Numbered from the stretch's first letter, positions 45,388-55,487 are shown. The stretch is DNA of 64,000 nucleotides from Caryophanales bacterium (GCA_029257405.1 JARIBO010000017.1:1-64000); one strand, 5' to 3'. The notes: a model not told the origin generated them from the sequence alone. Translations and numbers: made by a program.

Positions 45388-46503
45388 ATGACAGCTACAA
45401 AAGGACTTGAAGGGATCGTTGCAACACAATCATCAATCAGTTCAATTATTGACGATAAATTAACGTATGTTGGTTATCCGATTGATGAGTTAACAGAGAA
45501 CGCATCGTTTGAAGAAGTAGTTTATTTGCTATGGAATCTAGAACTCCCAAATCAAGAACAATTAGATGATATCCGAAATGAACTTAGAAATAGTATGGAA
45601 ATACCTCAAGCGGTCATTGATCATTTACATTCATATGATTTAAAGAATGTACATCCAATGGCGGCATTGCGTACTGCAATATCTTTCCTAGGCGTACTAG
45701 ATGAAGAAGCAGACAACCAGGAATCAGAAGCAAGAAAGCGTAAAGCAATTCGTTTACAAGCACAAGTTGCTACAATCGTAGCAGCCTTTTCTAGAATTCG
45801 TAAAGGTCAAGAGCCAGTTAAACCTAGAAAAGATTTAAATTTTGCAGCAAACTTTTTATATATGTTAAATAATAAAGTACCAGAAGATATTGAAGTCGAA
45901 GCTATCGATAAAGCATTAGTACTACATGCTGACCATGAATTAAACGCATCTACATTTACAGCAAGAGTATGTGTAGCAACATTATCAGATATATATTCAG
46001 GCGTTACTTCAGCAATTGGTGCATTAAAAGGACCTCTACATGGTGGAGCGAATGAACAAGTTATGGCAATGTTATCTGAAATTGGTGAAGAGAAAAATGC
46101 AATTCCATATATTAAAAAGAAATTAGAAAACAAAGAATTAATTATGGGTATGGGACACCGTGTTTATCGTACGGGAGATCCACGTGCAAAGCACTTAAAG
46201 AAAATGTCTGAGCAATTAACTAAATTAACTGGTAATGAAAAATATTACAATATGTCAGTTGAAATTGAAGAATATATTAAAAAAGAAAAAGGTCTTCCAG
46301 CTAACGTAGACTTTTATTCAGCATCAGTTTATGATAGTTTAGGAATTGACCATGATTTATTTACGCCAATTTTTGCAGTAAGTCGTATGTCAGGTTGGAT
46401 CGCTCATATTTTAGAGCAGTTTTCTAACAACCGCTTAATTCGTCCACGTGCAGAATACACAGGACCAAAATTACGCGAATTTGTTTCAATCGACAAGAGA
46501 TAG
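45388..46503 (+). CDS. citZ: Citrate synthase
   Basis: This enzyme condenses acetyl-CoA and oxaloacetate at the entry of the citric acid cycle. The 371 residues are the short Gram-positive/type I length. Active-site segments are LHADHELNASTFTARV, GPLHGGANEQVM, MGMGHRVYRTGDPRAKHL and DFYSASVYDSLGI. AAAGGAGAG precedes the ATG. It stands first in the citZ-icd-mdh series, but each gene is separated from the next by a hairpin, so separate control is possible. The 271-base gap before it contains a short coding-like fragment. Confidence 0.96.
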   Translation: MTATKGLEGIVATQSSISSIIDDKLTYVGYPIDELTENASFEEVVYLLWNLELPNQEQLDDIRNELRNSMEIPQAVIDHLHSYDLKNVHPMAALRTAISFLGVLDEEADNQESEARKRKAIRLQAQVATIVAAFSRIRKGQEPVKPRKDLNFAANFLYMLNNKVPEDIEVEAIDKALVLHADHELNASTFTARVCVATLSDIYSGVTSAIGALKGPLHGGANEQVMAMLSEIGEEKNAIPYIKKKLENKELIMGMGHRVYRTGDPRAKHLKKMSEQLTKLTGNEKYYNMSVEIEEYIKKEKGLPANVDFYSASVYDSLGIDHDLFTPIFAVSRMSGWIAHILEQFSNNRLIRPRAEYTGPKLREFVSIDKR

Positions 46504-46511
46504 TAATATTT

Positions 46512-46562
46512 ATAGCCGGGGTTCTAAGCGATTATCTTTACAAAAGCTTATTTTCCGGCTAT
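46512..46562 (+). other. Hairpin between citZ and icd
   Basis: ATAGCCGG at 46512-46519 pairs perfectly with CCGGCTAT at 46555-46562; an inner AAGC/GCTT pair is possible. There is no T run directly after, so it may be a weak terminator, attenuator or processing site that tunes icd expression. Confidence 0.5.
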
Positions 46563-46619
46563 TATTGTGATGTAATTGTGTTAGAGAGAGATATATAAAT
46601 AATTAGGAGGCTTATTATA

Positions 46620-47888
46620 ATGACTAAAGGCAATCAAATAACAGTAGATAACGGTAAATTAAATGTACCAAATAATCCAATTATTCCATTTATTGAAGGT
46701 GACGGAACAGGTCCAGATATTTGGGCAGCAGCAAAACGTGTTTTAGACGGTGCAGTTGAAAAAGCATACAAAGGTGAAAAAGAAATTACATGGAAAGAAG
46801 TTTATGCTGGTGAAAAAGCATTCGATAAAACAGGAGAATGGTTACCACAAAATACATTAGATGAAATTGATAAATATAAAATTGCAATTAAAGGACCACT
46901 TACAACACCAATCGGTGGTGGATTCCGTTCATTAAACGTTGCATTACGTCAAAAGTTAGATCTTTATAACTGTTTACGTCCTGTACGTTATGTTCAAGGA
47001 GTACCTTCGCCAGTTAAAAATCCAGAAGATGTTGATATGACAATCTTCCGTGAAAATACAGAAGATATTTACGCAGGTATCGAATGGCAACAAGGAACAC
47101 CAGAAGCAAAGAAAGTAATTGATTTCTTACAAGATGAGATGGGTGTTGAAAACATTCGTTTCCCAGAAACATCAGGTATTGGAATTAAACCAATTTCTGA
47201 AGAAGGTACTAAACGTCTTGTACGTTCAAGTATTGACTATGCAATTTCAGAAGGACGTAAGAGTGTTACTTTAGTTCATAAAGGAAACATTATGAAGTTT
47301 ACAGAAGGTGCATTTAAAGATTGGGGTTACGAAGTAGCTGAAGAAGAATATGGTGATAAAGTATTCACATGGGCTGAATATGACCGTATTGTAGAAAAAG
47401 AAGGTAAAGAAAAAGCTGATAAAGTTCAAGATGAAGCAGTCGCATCAGGAAAAATCCTAGTTAAAGACGCAATTGCAGATATTTTCTTACAACAAATTTT
47501 AACGCGTCCAGCAGAATTTGATGTTGTTGTAACAATGAACTTAAATGGTGACTATATTTCTGACGCACTAGCTGCTCAGGTTGGTGGAGTTGGTATTGCA
47601 CCAGGAGCAAACATTAACTATATTACAGGTCATGCTATTTTTGAAGCTACACATGGTACTGCTCCAAAATACGCAGGATTAGATAAAGTTAACCCTTCAT
47701 CTGTAATTCTTTCAGGTGTATTAATGTTAGAACACTTAGGTTGGCACGAAGCTGCTAAACTAATTGATGACTCAATGGACAAAACAATTGCATCACAAGT
47801 TGTTACTTATGACTTCGCTCGTTTAATGGATAATCCAACAGAAGTTAAATGTTCAGAGTTTGCTGATGAATTAATTAAAAATATGTAA
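46620..47888 (+). CDS. icd: Isocitrate dehydrogenase (NADP)
   Basis: Icd makes 2-oxoglutarate from isocitrate with NADP. The 422-residue protein contains [32 protein letters not shown] with the regulatory-type Ser, [28 protein letters not shown] and [28 protein letters not shown] precedes the ATG. A terminator-like hairpin separates it from mdh. Confidence 0.97.
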   Translation: MTKGNQITVDNGKLNVPNNPIIPFIEGDGTGPDIWAAAKRVLDGAVEKAYKGEKEITWKEVYAGEKAFDKTGEWLPQNTLDEIDKYKIAIKGPLTTPIGGGFRSLNVALRQKLDLYNCLRPVRYVQGVPSPVKNPEDVDMTIFRENTEDIYAGIEWQQGTPEAKKVIDFLQDEMGVENIRFPETSGIGIKPISEEGTKRLVRSSIDYAISEGRKSVTLVHKGNIMKFTEGAFKDWGYEVAEEEYGDKVFTWAEYDRIVEKEGKEKADKVQDEAVASGKILVKDAIADIFLQQILTRPAEFDVVVTMNLNGDYISDALAAQVGGVGIAPGANINYITGHAIFEATHGTAPKYAGLDKVNPSSVILSGVLMLEHLGWHEAAKLIDDSMDKTIASQVVTYDFARLMDNPTEVKCSEFADELIKNM

Positions 47889-47916
47889 TTAATATATTTA
47901 ATAAGATATATTTACT

Positions 47917-47985
47917 GCCATTCCACTACAGAATTAGTTTAGTTAGTATATTATTAACTACATACTGTAGTGGTATGGCTGTTTT
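47917..47985 (+). terminator. Terminator between icd and mdh
   Basis: A 15-base stem with one mismatch (47917-47931 with 47965-47979) encloses a further AGTTAG/TTAACT pairing and is followed by TGTTTT. Confidence 0.65.
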
Positions 47986-48028
47986 AATCACAAGGTAATT
48001 AAAGTCTAGAGAAAAAGGGGAGAACATA

Positions 48029-48967
48029 ATGGGTATTAAACGTAGAAAAATATCAATTATTGGCTCAGGATTTACAGGAGCAACAACTGCTTTAATGGTT
48101 GCTCAAAAAGAACTAGGAGATATTGTTTTGGTAGATATTCCTAAAATGGAAAATTCGACTAAAGGTAAAGCATTAGATATGCTTGAAGCCTCTCCAGTTC
48201 AGGGTTTTGATGCTAATATAAAAGGTACATCTAATTATGAAGACATTAAAGATTCTGATATAGTTATTGTAACTGCAGGTATTGCACGTAAGCCCGGCAT
48301 GAGTCGTGACGATCTTGTAAAGACAAATGCTGATATAATGAAATCTGTTGCAGGTGAAATTAAAAAACATGCTCCAGAAACAATTATTATTGTTCTATCT
48401 AACCCTGTTGACGCAATGACTTACACGATTCTAAAAGAAACTGGGTTCCCGAAAGAAAGAGTTATTGGACAATCTGGTGTATTAGACAGTGCACGTTTCC
48501 GTACTTTTGTTTCACAAGAATTAAATATATCCGTTAAAGATATTACAGGATTTGTTCTTGGAGGGCATGGAGATGATATGGTTCCTTTAATTCGTTATTC
48601 TTATGCTGGTGGTATACCACTTGAAAAATTAATTTCTAAAGAAAAGTTAGATGCGATTGTTGAACGTACACGTAAAGGTGGCGGAGAAATTGTTGAGTTA
48701 TTAGGAGATGGTAGTGCGTATTACGCACCAGCTGCCTCAATTACTGAAATGACAGAAGCAATTTTAAAAGATCAACGTCGCGTTATACCGACAATTGCTT
48801 ACTTAGAAGGTGAGTACGGCTATAATGATTTATGTTTAGGCGTACCCACGATTATTGGTGGCAATGGCATTGAAGAAGTTATAGAACTAGATTTAACAGA
48901 AGAGGAAAAATCAGCACTTGATAAGTCTGTAGAATCAGTTGAAAATGTGATGAAAATATTAAAGTAA
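48029..48967 (+). CDS. mdh: Malate dehydrogenase (NAD, LDH-like type)
   Basis: This enzyme oxidises malate to oxaloacetate. The 312 residues show the Rossmann loop [13 protein letters not shown], the NAD-selecting Asp in IVLVDIP, the malate-binding [34 protein letters not shown] and the catalytic His in [12 protein letters not shown]. It is the LDH-like MDH of Bacillus citH/mdh. Ribosome site AAAAGGGGAG. It ends the citZ-icd-mdh series and is followed by a strong terminator before phoP. Confidence 0.96.
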   Translation: MGIKRRKISIIGSGFTGATTALMVAQKELGDIVLVDIPKMENSTKGKALDMLEASPVQGFDANIKGTSNYEDIKDSDIVIVTAGIARKPGMSRDDLVKTNADIMKSVAGEIKKHAPETIIIVLSNPVDAMTYTILKETGFPKERVIGQSGVLDSARFRTFVSQELNISVKDITGFVLGGHGDDMVPLIRYSYAGGIPLEKLISKEKLDAIVERTRKGGGEIVELLGDGSAYYAPAASITEMTEAILKDQRRVIPTIAYLEGEYGYNDLCLGVPTIIGGNGIEEVIELDLTEEEKSALDKSVESVENVMKILK

Positions 48968-48975
48968 ATATAAGT

Positions 48976-49015
48976 AAAAACTCTTGCTAATGTTTTATTT
49001 AGCAAGAGTTTTTTT
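48976..49015 (+). terminator. Terminator of mdh
   Basis: AAAAACTCTTGCTA pairs perfectly with TAGCAAGAGTTTTT, followed by more T. Confidence 0.92.
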
Positions 49016-49040
49016 AATGTTACTGATATTTAAAGAGTAA

Positions 49041-49057
49041 TGTAAAGTTTATGTAAA
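49041..49057 (-). promoter_or_regulatory. Candidate PhoP-binding repeats before phoP
   Basis: On the minus strand, two TTTACA hexamers are separated by five bases, the spacing of direct repeats bound by PhoP dimers in Bacillus. This would give autoregulation. Only one clear pair is seen. Confidence 0.4.
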
Positions 49058-49142
49058 TAAATATTTAAATTTGGTAAGTTGTTAATTCTAATGATATGAT
49101 AGCTTTATAGATAAAATTTTAATTAGAAATGAGGATAAAAAT

Positions 49143-49832
49143 TTGCAGCAAACAATTTTAATTGTTGAAGATGAACCTTCAATTGTTATGCTATTAAAAT
49201 ATAATATTGAAAAGTCAGGTTTTTTAACAGATGTTGCTGATAATGGTGAAGAAGCAGTTAAAAAATCACGTGAAAAAAAATATGATTTAATTGTTTTAGA
49301 TCTCATGTTACCTAAAATGGATGGGATGACTGTTTGTAAAACAATCCGTAAAGATGAAAATAAAGTGCCAATCTTAATGTTAACAGCAAAAGATGAAGAG
49401 TATGATAAAATATCTGGCTTAGAGATGGGTGCAGATGATTATTTAACTAAACCTTTTAGTCCGCGCGAACTTATCGCTCGAATTCATGCGATACTCAGGA
49501 GAACAGGTGCAAAAGAATCCTCATCTGATTTAATTGAAATCGGCGACGTTAAAATTAATTTGGAGCAATATACTGTTTATTTACGAGATGAAGAAATAGA
49601 ATTGACACGAAAAGAATATGAATTACTTGTTTATTTAGCAAAAAATCAAAACAAGACATTATCACGCGAACAATTACTTTCTTCTGTATGGGATTTTGAT
49701 TTTGTCGGAGATACTCGTATAGTAGATGTTCAAATTGGTCATTTAAGAGAAAAGTTAGAGAAAAACACTAAAAACCCAGAATATATAAAAACTATTCGTG
49801 GCTTTGGATACAAACTGGAGGACCCTAAATGA
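49143..49832 (+). CDS. phoP: Phosphate response regulator PhoP (OmpR family)
   Basis: PhoP regulates genes for phosphate starvation when phosphorylated by PhoR. The 229-residue protein has a receiver domain with ILIVEDEPSI, phospho-acceptor Asp53 in LIVLDLMLP, LTAKDEE and the switch Lys in DDYLTKPFSPREL, then the winged-helix DNA-binding domain with LLSSVWDFDFVGDTRIVDVQ. The start is TTG 49143, preceded by GAGGA; the first codons match the family start. ATGA overlap with phoR. Its position after the mdh gene is as in Bacillus. Confidence 0.94.
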   Translation: MQQTILIVEDEPSIVMLLKYNIEKSGFLTDVADNGEEAVKKSREKKYDLIVLDLMLPKMDGMTVCKTIRKDENKVPILMLTAKDEEYDKISGLEMGADDYLTKPFSPRELIARIHAILRRTGAKESSSDLIEIGDVKINLEQYTVYLRDEEIELTRKEYELLVYLAKNQNKTLSREQLLSSVWDFDFVGDTRIVDVQIGHLREKLEKNTKNPEYIKTIRGFGYKLEDPK

Positions 49833-51196
49833 AAGATTTCATATCAAAAACACTTTTAGCATATACATTTATTATTTTTATAGTTACAGTAATCAGTGGA
49901 CTTATATTAAGTCCTATTGTAACAAATTATTATGTACTTGCTGCAGTATTAATTAGTATGTTTATTATCTTTACTTTATTATTATTTTATATTTTCGATA
50001 AATATTTTAGACCGATTGAAAAAGTATCACAAACAATGGATAAATTACTTAAAGGTAATTATAGAGCAAGAATCCATTATTCAATGAATGGGACTTTAGC
50101 AGATTTGAGCAGTAAAGTTAATGCATTAGCACGTAATTTAAGTGAATTAACGATTCATGAACAAATTCAAGCAGAGCAATTATCTACAGTCATTGATAAT
50201 TCAGAGAGTGCACTTGTTCTAATCGATGAAAAAGGTTACATACATATCGTTAATCGTAAATTTTTATCAATGTTTGGTGGTAAAGCTTCAGACTATATTG
50301 GTTTTTTATATTATGATGTTTTAGAAAACGAACAAATTCATCATACAGTACAAGAAACATTTCTTTATGAAAAAAATATTAAACATTTATTTTCACTTGG
50401 CGAAGAAAATAAAAAATATTTAGAAATCGTTGGAGCGCCTATTTTTAACGATCCTGGTCTTCTCCGCGGGGCAGTACTTGCTATTTATGATATTACTGAA
50501 TTTAAAAATTTAGAAGTGATGCGAAAAGATTTTGTTGCTAATGTATCTCATGAATTAAAAACACCCATTACTTCAATTAAAGGTTTTTCAGAAACATTAC
50601 TTGATGTAGCTGCAGACGATACTGAAACACGGAATCAATTTTTACAAATTATTAATAATGAAAGTCAAAGAATAAAATTATTAATTGATGATTTATTAAT
50701 TTTATCTAAATTAGAAAAAGATGAAATGACAATAGATACAGATCAAATATCAACAACTCGATTATTTAAAGATATATATCCAATTATCGATCAAAAAGCA
50801 GAACTAAAAAATATTCATTTTGATTGTGTTTATTCTGATGAAATCCACTTTGTAGCAGATCTTGAAAAAATAAAACAAATTTTAATTAATTTATTAACAA
50901 ATGCAATTAATTACACGCCTGAATCAGGTACAATTACATTAAGAGCGACTGAGTCAGATGAAGAAGTTTGTTTATCAATTAGTGATACTGGAATCGGAAT
51001 GTCTAAAGAAGCTTTGTCACGTATATTTGAACGTTTTTACCGAGTAGATAAGGCACGTAGTCGTGATACAGGTGGGACAGGACTTGGACTTGCAATTGTT
51101 AAACATATTGTTGAAGTTCATAATGGAAGAATTGAAGTAGAAAGTGAAATAGGGGAAGGGACGACGTTTAATATATATTTACCTAAAGAACAATAA
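49829..51196 (+). CDS. phoR: Sensor histidine kinase PhoR with reduced sensor region
   Basis: This is the partner kinase of PhoP, with 455 residues. Two membrane helices (about 8-28 and 36-57) are separated by only about eight residues, followed by HAMP (58-110), a PAS domain (about 115-225), HisKA with His241 in VANVSHELKTPITSIKG, and an ATPase domain with NAINYTPESG, DTGIGM and GGTGLGLAIVK. Bacillus subtilis PhoR has a large extracytoplasmic PDC domain between the two helices; here it is missing. The gene overlaps phoP by ATGA. Phosphate sensing may therefore act through the membrane, the PAS domain or the Pst/PhoU system. Confidence 0.92.
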   Translation: MKDFISKTLLAYTFIIFIVTVISGLILSPIVTNYYVLAAVLISMFIIFTLLLFYIFDKYFRPIEKVSQTMDKLLKGNYRARIHYSMNGTLADLSSKVNALARNLSELTIHEQIQAEQLSTVIDNSESALVLIDEKGYIHIVNRKFLSMFGGKASDYIGFLYYDVLENEQIHHTVQETFLYEKNIKHLFSLGEENKKYLEIVGAPIFNDPGLLRGAVLAIYDITEFKNLEVMRKDFVANVSHELKTPITSIKGFSETLLDVAADDTETRNQFLQIINNESQRIKLLIDDLLILSKLEKDEMTIDTDQISTTRLFKDIYPIIDQKAELKNIHFDCVYSDEIHFVADLEKIKQILINLLTNAINYTPESGTITLRATESDEEVCLSISDTGIGMSKEALSRIFERFYRVDKARSRDTGGTGLGLAIVKHIVEVHNGRIEVESEIGEGTTFNIYLPKEQ

Positions 51197-51226
51197 ACAC
51201 TTGCTATTTAAAAAGTAAGTGTTTTT
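51195..51226 (+). terminator. Terminator of phoPR
   Basis: AAACACTTGCT pairs imperfectly with AGTAAGTGTTT and is followed by T. A TATAAT at 51231 may start the next transcript. Confidence 0.7.
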
Positions 51227-51257
51227 CATTTATAATGGATAAGAAGGGGCGAGTGAA

Positions 51258-53882
51258 ATGTCAAAAAAACTAGTATTAATAGATGGAAACAGTTTATTAT
51301 TTAGAGCTTATTATGCATTACCTTTACTACATAATGATTCGGGTGTTTATACAAATGCTGTTTATGGCTTTACAAATATATTACTAAGAATTCTTGAAGA
51401 AGAAAAACCAACGCATATGTTAGTAGCATTTGATGCAGGGAAAACAACATTTAGACATTCATCATATCAAGAATATAAAGGTGGCAGACAAAAAACACCA
51501 CCTGAATTGTCTGAACAATTTCCGTTAACAAGAGAACTACTTAAAGCATTTAATATTCCACAATATGAATTAGATCTTTATGAAGCTGATGACATTATTG
51601 GTACTTTAGCTTTAGAAGGAGATAAAAAAGATTGGGAAGTTAAAGTAATTTCAGGAGACCAAGATCTACTTCAATTAGTATCTAATCATGTCACAGTAGA
51701 TTTAACTAAAAAAGGGGTTAGTGAAGTTGTTTCTTATACACCTGAGTCACTTACTGAAGAAATGGAATTAACACCAGAACAAATCATAGATTTAAAAGCA
51801 TTAATGGGAGATAGTTCTGATAATATTCCAGGAGTACCAGGTGTAGGTATTAAAACAGCGATTAAATTATTAAAGGATTATGGCTCGCTCGACAATGTGT
51901 ATGAGAATTTAGATAAAATCACAGCGAAAAAATTAAATGAAAATCTGACTAAGTACAAAGAAGACGCATATTTAAGCTATCAACTTGCAACGATTAAACG
52001 TGACACACCGATTGAGATATCACTTGAAGATGTAAGTTACACTGGGTACGAAGATGAAGATGTTATAAAATTATTCCAAACACTAGAATTTCGTTCATTG
52101 ATTGAAAGAATGGGCGGAGAACAAAAAGTAGAAGAAGAAATAAATGTGCCATTTGAAATAATCGAAGAAATTAAAGCAGAATATCTTGTTAGTGGGTCAA
52201 TTTTAAATGTCGAAATGATTGATGAAAATTATCATGATGCTAACATAGAAGCAATAAGTCTTGTAAACGAAACAGGAAACTATGTTATTCATACTGATGA
52301 CGCTTTAGGTTCAAAAATATTCATTGATTGGTTAGAAGACGATACAGAAGAAAAATCAATCTTTGATGTTAAAGCGACAACTGTTGCTTTGTTAAATCAA
52401 GGTATTCATTTAAAAGGAGTTAATTTTGATTTATTATTAGCAGCTTACGTAATTGATCCGGCACAAAAAAATGAAGATATTCCATCGATTGCTAGGCGTC
52501 TAGGTCACAGATATGTGCAAATGGATGAAGAAGTTTATGGTAAAGGTGCTAAGCGACATGTACCTGAATTTGAAATCATTGCAGAACATGTAGCAAAACA
52601 GGGCCATGCATTGCATGAATTAAAACCAGAATTAATTGAAGGTCTTAAAGACAATGAACAATATGATTTATTTATGAATCTTGAATTACCACTTGCCCAG
52701 GTATTAGCAGAAATGGAACATGAAGGAATTAAAGTGGACGTATCTAAACTTAAAGAAATGGATAAAGAAATAAATGGGCGTATTCGAATAATCGAAAAGC
52801 GAATACATGAATTAGCAGGCGAGGAATTTAATGTTAACTCACCAAAGCAATTGTCTGTTATTTTATTTGAAAAATTAGAACTGCCCGTTATTAAAAAAAC
52901 AAAAACCGGTTACTCTACAGCTGCTGATGTTTTGGAAAAGTTAGAACAAGAGCATGAAATTATTCCAGAAATTTTCATGTATCGTCAATTAAAAAAGTTG
53001 CATTCAACTTATATTGAAGGATTATTAAAAGTTGTTTATAAAGATACAAGTAAAATTCATACACGCTTTAACCAGGCGCTTACGCAAACAGGGCGCTTAA
53101 GCTCAACTGAACCAAACATGCAAAATATACCTGTACGTTTGGAAGAAGGCAGAAAAATTAGGCAGGCGTTTATTCCATCAACAGCCGATTCTGTGATTTT
53201 TGCAGCGGACTACTCACAAATTGAATTACGCGTGCTTGCTCACATCTCAGGAGATGAAAATTTAAGTGATGCATTTAGACATGATAAAGATATTCATACG
53301 CAAACAGCAATGGATGTATTTCATGTTGACAGAGATGCAATTGACGATAATATGAGAGATCAAGCTAAAGCGGTAAACTTTGGAATTATATATGGTATTA
53401 GTGATTATGGTTTATCACAAAACTTAAAAATTTCGAGAAAAGAAGCAGGAGAGTTTATTGAAAGATATTTAGCAATTTATCCAAAAGTTAAAGAGTACAT
53501 GGAAGAGATTGTTAAAGATGCAAAACATAAAGGCTATGTAACAACAATTATGAATAGACGTCGTTATTTACCAGATATTACGAGTCGTAACTTTAATCAA
53601 AGAAGTTTCGCTGAAAGAACAGCAATGAATACACCGATTCAAGGTAGTGCGGCTGATATTATTAAAAAAGCAATGATTGATTTACAAGAAGAATTAAAAA
53701 CTAAAAACTTTAAATCAAAAGTATTACTCCAAGTTCATGATGAGCTAATCTTAGAAGTGCCAAATGAAGAATTAGATGCAATTATAAAATTAGTGCCAGA
53801 AGTGATGGAGAATACAGTTAAATTAAATGTGCCATTAAAAGTAGATTACTCGTATGGAGCGAGTTGGTTTGATGCTAAATAA
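51258..53882 (+). CDS. polA: DNA polymerase I
   Basis: This repair and Okazaki-fragment polymerase has 874 residues. The N-terminal 5'-3' nuclease (1-290) has LVLIDGNSLLFRAYYALP and GDSSDNIPGVPGVGIKTA. The middle domain lacks the acidic residues of a working 3'-5' exonuclease, as in other Bacillales. The polymerase shows motif A FAADYSQIELRVLAHI, motif B DQAKAVNFGIIYGISDYGLS and motif C LLQVHDELILEVP. It heads polA-mutM-coaE. Ribosome site GAAGGGG. Confidence 0.96.
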   Translation: MSKKLVLIDGNSLLFRAYYALPLLHNDSGVYTNAVYGFTNILLRILEEEKPTHMLVAFDAGKTTFRHSSYQEYKGGRQKTPPELSEQFPLTRELLKAFNIPQYELDLYEADDIIGTLALEGDKKDWEVKVISGDQDLLQLVSNHVTVDLTKKGVSEVVSYTPESLTEEMELTPEQIIDLKALMGDSSDNIPGVPGVGIKTAIKLLKDYGSLDNVYENLDKITAKKLNENLTKYKEDAYLSYQLATIKRDTPIEISLEDVSYTGYEDEDVIKLFQTLEFRSLIERMGGEQKVEEEINVPFEIIEEIKAEYLVSGSILNVEMIDENYHDANIEAISLVNETGNYVIHTDDALGSKIFIDWLEDDTEEKSIFDVKATTVALLNQGIHLKGVNFDLLLAAYVIDPAQKNEDIPSIARRLGHRYVQMDEEVYGKGAKRHVPEFEIIAEHVAKQGHALHELKPELIEGLKDNEQYDLFMNLELPLAQVLAEMEHEGIKVDVSKLKEMDKEINGRIRIIEKRIHELAGEEFNVNSPKQLSVILFEKLELPVIKKTKTGYSTAADVLEKLEQEHEIIPEIFMYRQLKKLHSTYIEGLLKVVYKDTSKIHTRFNQALTQTGRLSSTEPNMQNIPVRLEEGRKIRQAFIPSTADSVIFAADYSQIELRVLAHISGDENLSDAFRHDKDIHTQTAMDVFHVDRDAIDDNMRDQAKAVNFGIIYGISDYGLSQNLKISRKEAGEFIERYLAIYPKVKEYMEEIVKDAKHKGYVTTIMNRRRYLPDITSRNFNQRSFAERTAMNTPIQGSAADIIKKAMIDLQEELKTKNFKSKVLLQVHDELILEVPNEELDAIIKLVPEVMENTVKLNVPLKVDYSYGASWFDAK

Positions 53883-53899
53883 AAAGTAGGGGTATAAAG

Positions 53900-54730
53900 A
53901 TGCCAGAATTACCAGAAGTTGAAACAATTAGAAAAACACTGAAAAAACTTGTATTAAATAAAGAAATTAAAGATATAGAGGTTTATTGGGGGAAAATAAT
54001 CAAACATCCTGATGACGTTGAACACTTTAAACAAATTATAATTGGACAAAAAATCCGTGATGTAAAGCGTAAAGGTAAGTTTCTAATATTTGAATTAGAT
54101 ACAGAGATGCTTGTTTCGCATTTACGCATGGAAGGTAAATATTCGGTTGATCAAACGGGTATTGAACGCGATAAACATACACATGTTATTTTTGATTTTA
54201 CAGATGGTACTTCACTTCAGTATAATGATGTTCGAAAATTTGGAACTATGCATGTTTTTAGAAAAGAAGAATATTTGTCTGTTAAGCCACTCAATCAGTT
54301 AGGTCCTGATCCGTTTGAAGCGGATTATAATTTAACTTATTTAAAAGAAAGGTTACTTAAAACGACAAGACATATAAAATCTGCCCTTCTTGATCAAACA
54401 ATTATAGCTGGTCTTGGTAATATTTATGTTGATGAAGTATTATTTAAATCGAATATTCACCCTAAAAAAAGAGCCAATACATTAAGTGATGAAGAAATTG
54501 AATTAATATTTAAATATACTTATGAAGTTTTAAATGAAGCAGTAAAGCAAGGTGGCACGACAATTAGATCGTATGTAAATGGTGAAGGAGAAATGGGACT
54601 CTTTCAGCAAGAATTGTACGTTTACGGTCAAGAAAATAAATCATGTAAAATTTGTGGGGATGTTATCCAAAAATTTAAACTCTCAGGACGAGGCACACAT
54701 ATATGCCCAACATGTCAAATTGAAAAGTAA
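53900..54730 (+). CDS. mutM: Formamidopyrimidine-DNA glycosylase MutM
   Basis: MutM excises 8-oxoguanine and ring-opened purines and cuts the abasic site. The N-terminal Pro1-Glu2 active site (PELPEVETIRKTL after Met removal), the conserved Lys in RKGKFLIF near 57, the H2TH region and the C-terminal zinc finger CKICG...RGTHICPTCQ with its Arg are all present in 276 residues. The gene starts 17 bases after polA and is followed closely by coaE, so the three are one operon. Confidence 0.96.
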   Translation: MPELPEVETIRKTLKKLVLNKEIKDIEVYWGKIIKHPDDVEHFKQIIIGQKIRDVKRKGKFLIFELDTEMLVSHLRMEGKYSVDQTGIERDKHTHVIFDFTDGTSLQYNDVRKFGTMHVFRKEEYLSVKPLNQLGPDPFEADYNLTYLKERLLKTTRHIKSALLDQTIIAGLGNIYVDEVLFKSNIHPKKRANTLSDEEIELIFKYTYEVLNEAVKQGGTTIRSYVNGEGEMGLFQQELYVYGQENKSCKICGDVIQKFKLSGRGTHICPTCQIEK

Positions 54731-54741
54731 GGAGCAGATAA

Positions 54742-55344
54742 ATGACTCTTGTAATTGGTTTAACAGGTAGTATTGGAACAGGTAAAAGTACAGTTTCAAA
54801 AATGTTTAAAGAGCTTAATATAGCAGTAATTGATGCAGATTTAATAGCTAAAGAAGTCGTAGAAGTGAATAAACCTGCATATTTGGAAATAGTAAAAGAA
54901 TTTGGTGAAAAAGTACTTTATGAAAATAAAGAGCTGAATCGCAAAGCTTTAGGTAATATTGTTTTTAATGATGAAAAAAGTCGTAAGAAATTGAACAGTA
55001 TTGTGCATCCAGCAATTAGACAAGAAATGCTAAAACAAAAAGAAGCACTAATGAAACAAAAACCAAAAGCAATTGTTATGGATATACCACTTATTTATGA
55101 AAGTGGACTCGAAAATTATGTAGACAAAATACTTGTTGTTTACGTAACTGAAGAGACACAATTAAAACGTTTAATGGAACGTGATGAGTCTACAAAAGAA
55201 GAAGCATTAAGTAGAATGAACTCCCAAATAAGTATTGAAGAAAAAGCTAAAAGAGCAGATGCAATTATAAATAACAATGGAACAGTTAATGAATCTTACG
55301 CTCAGTTATTAAATGTTTTAGCAAAATGGAATATAAAAGTATAA
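54742..55344 (+). CDS. coaE: Dephospho-CoA kinase
   Basis: This enzyme phosphorylates dephospho-CoA to CoA, the last step of the pathway. The 200-residue protein has the Walker A loop GLTGSIGTGKST (6-17), DADLIAKEVV near 31 and VMDIPLIYESGL near 112. It lies 11 bases after mutM with an AAGGAG site overlapping the mutM end. The operon ends here; the 206-base gap before gapB holds a terminator-like element and operators. Confidence 0.95.
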   Translation: MTLVIGLTGSIGTGKSTVSKMFKELNIAVIDADLIAKEVVEVNKPAYLEIVKEFGEKVLYENKELNRKALGNIVFNDEKSRKKLNSIVHPAIRQEMLKQKEALMKQKPKAIVMDIPLIYESGLENYVDKILVVYVTEETQLKRLMERDESTKEEALSRMNSQISIEEKAKRADAIINNNGTVNESYAQLLNVLAKWNIKV

Positions 55345-55387
55345 TATATAATTGAAAATTAAACTTATAAATTGTTCATTTGTGGGT

Positions 55388-55450
55388 TGTTATTATCCCG
55401 GTGGGCGAGTCCGCCTTTATCTAGTAAGGCATTTGAGAATAAGTTTTTTT
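55388..55450 (+). terminator. Terminator-like element with two exclusive hairpins, downstream of coaE
   Basis: An outer stem (55390-55397 with 55435-55442, one mismatch) encloses either hairpin GGCG/CGCC (55404-55407 with 55412-55415) or hairpin GCCTT/AAGGC (55413-55417 with 55426-55430); these share bases and exclude each other. A run of seven T follows. It is more GC-rich than its surroundings. Confidence 0.55.
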
Positions 55451-55487
55451 AACAAATTAGTACTTTTATAGTGTTTTTATTTTATAT

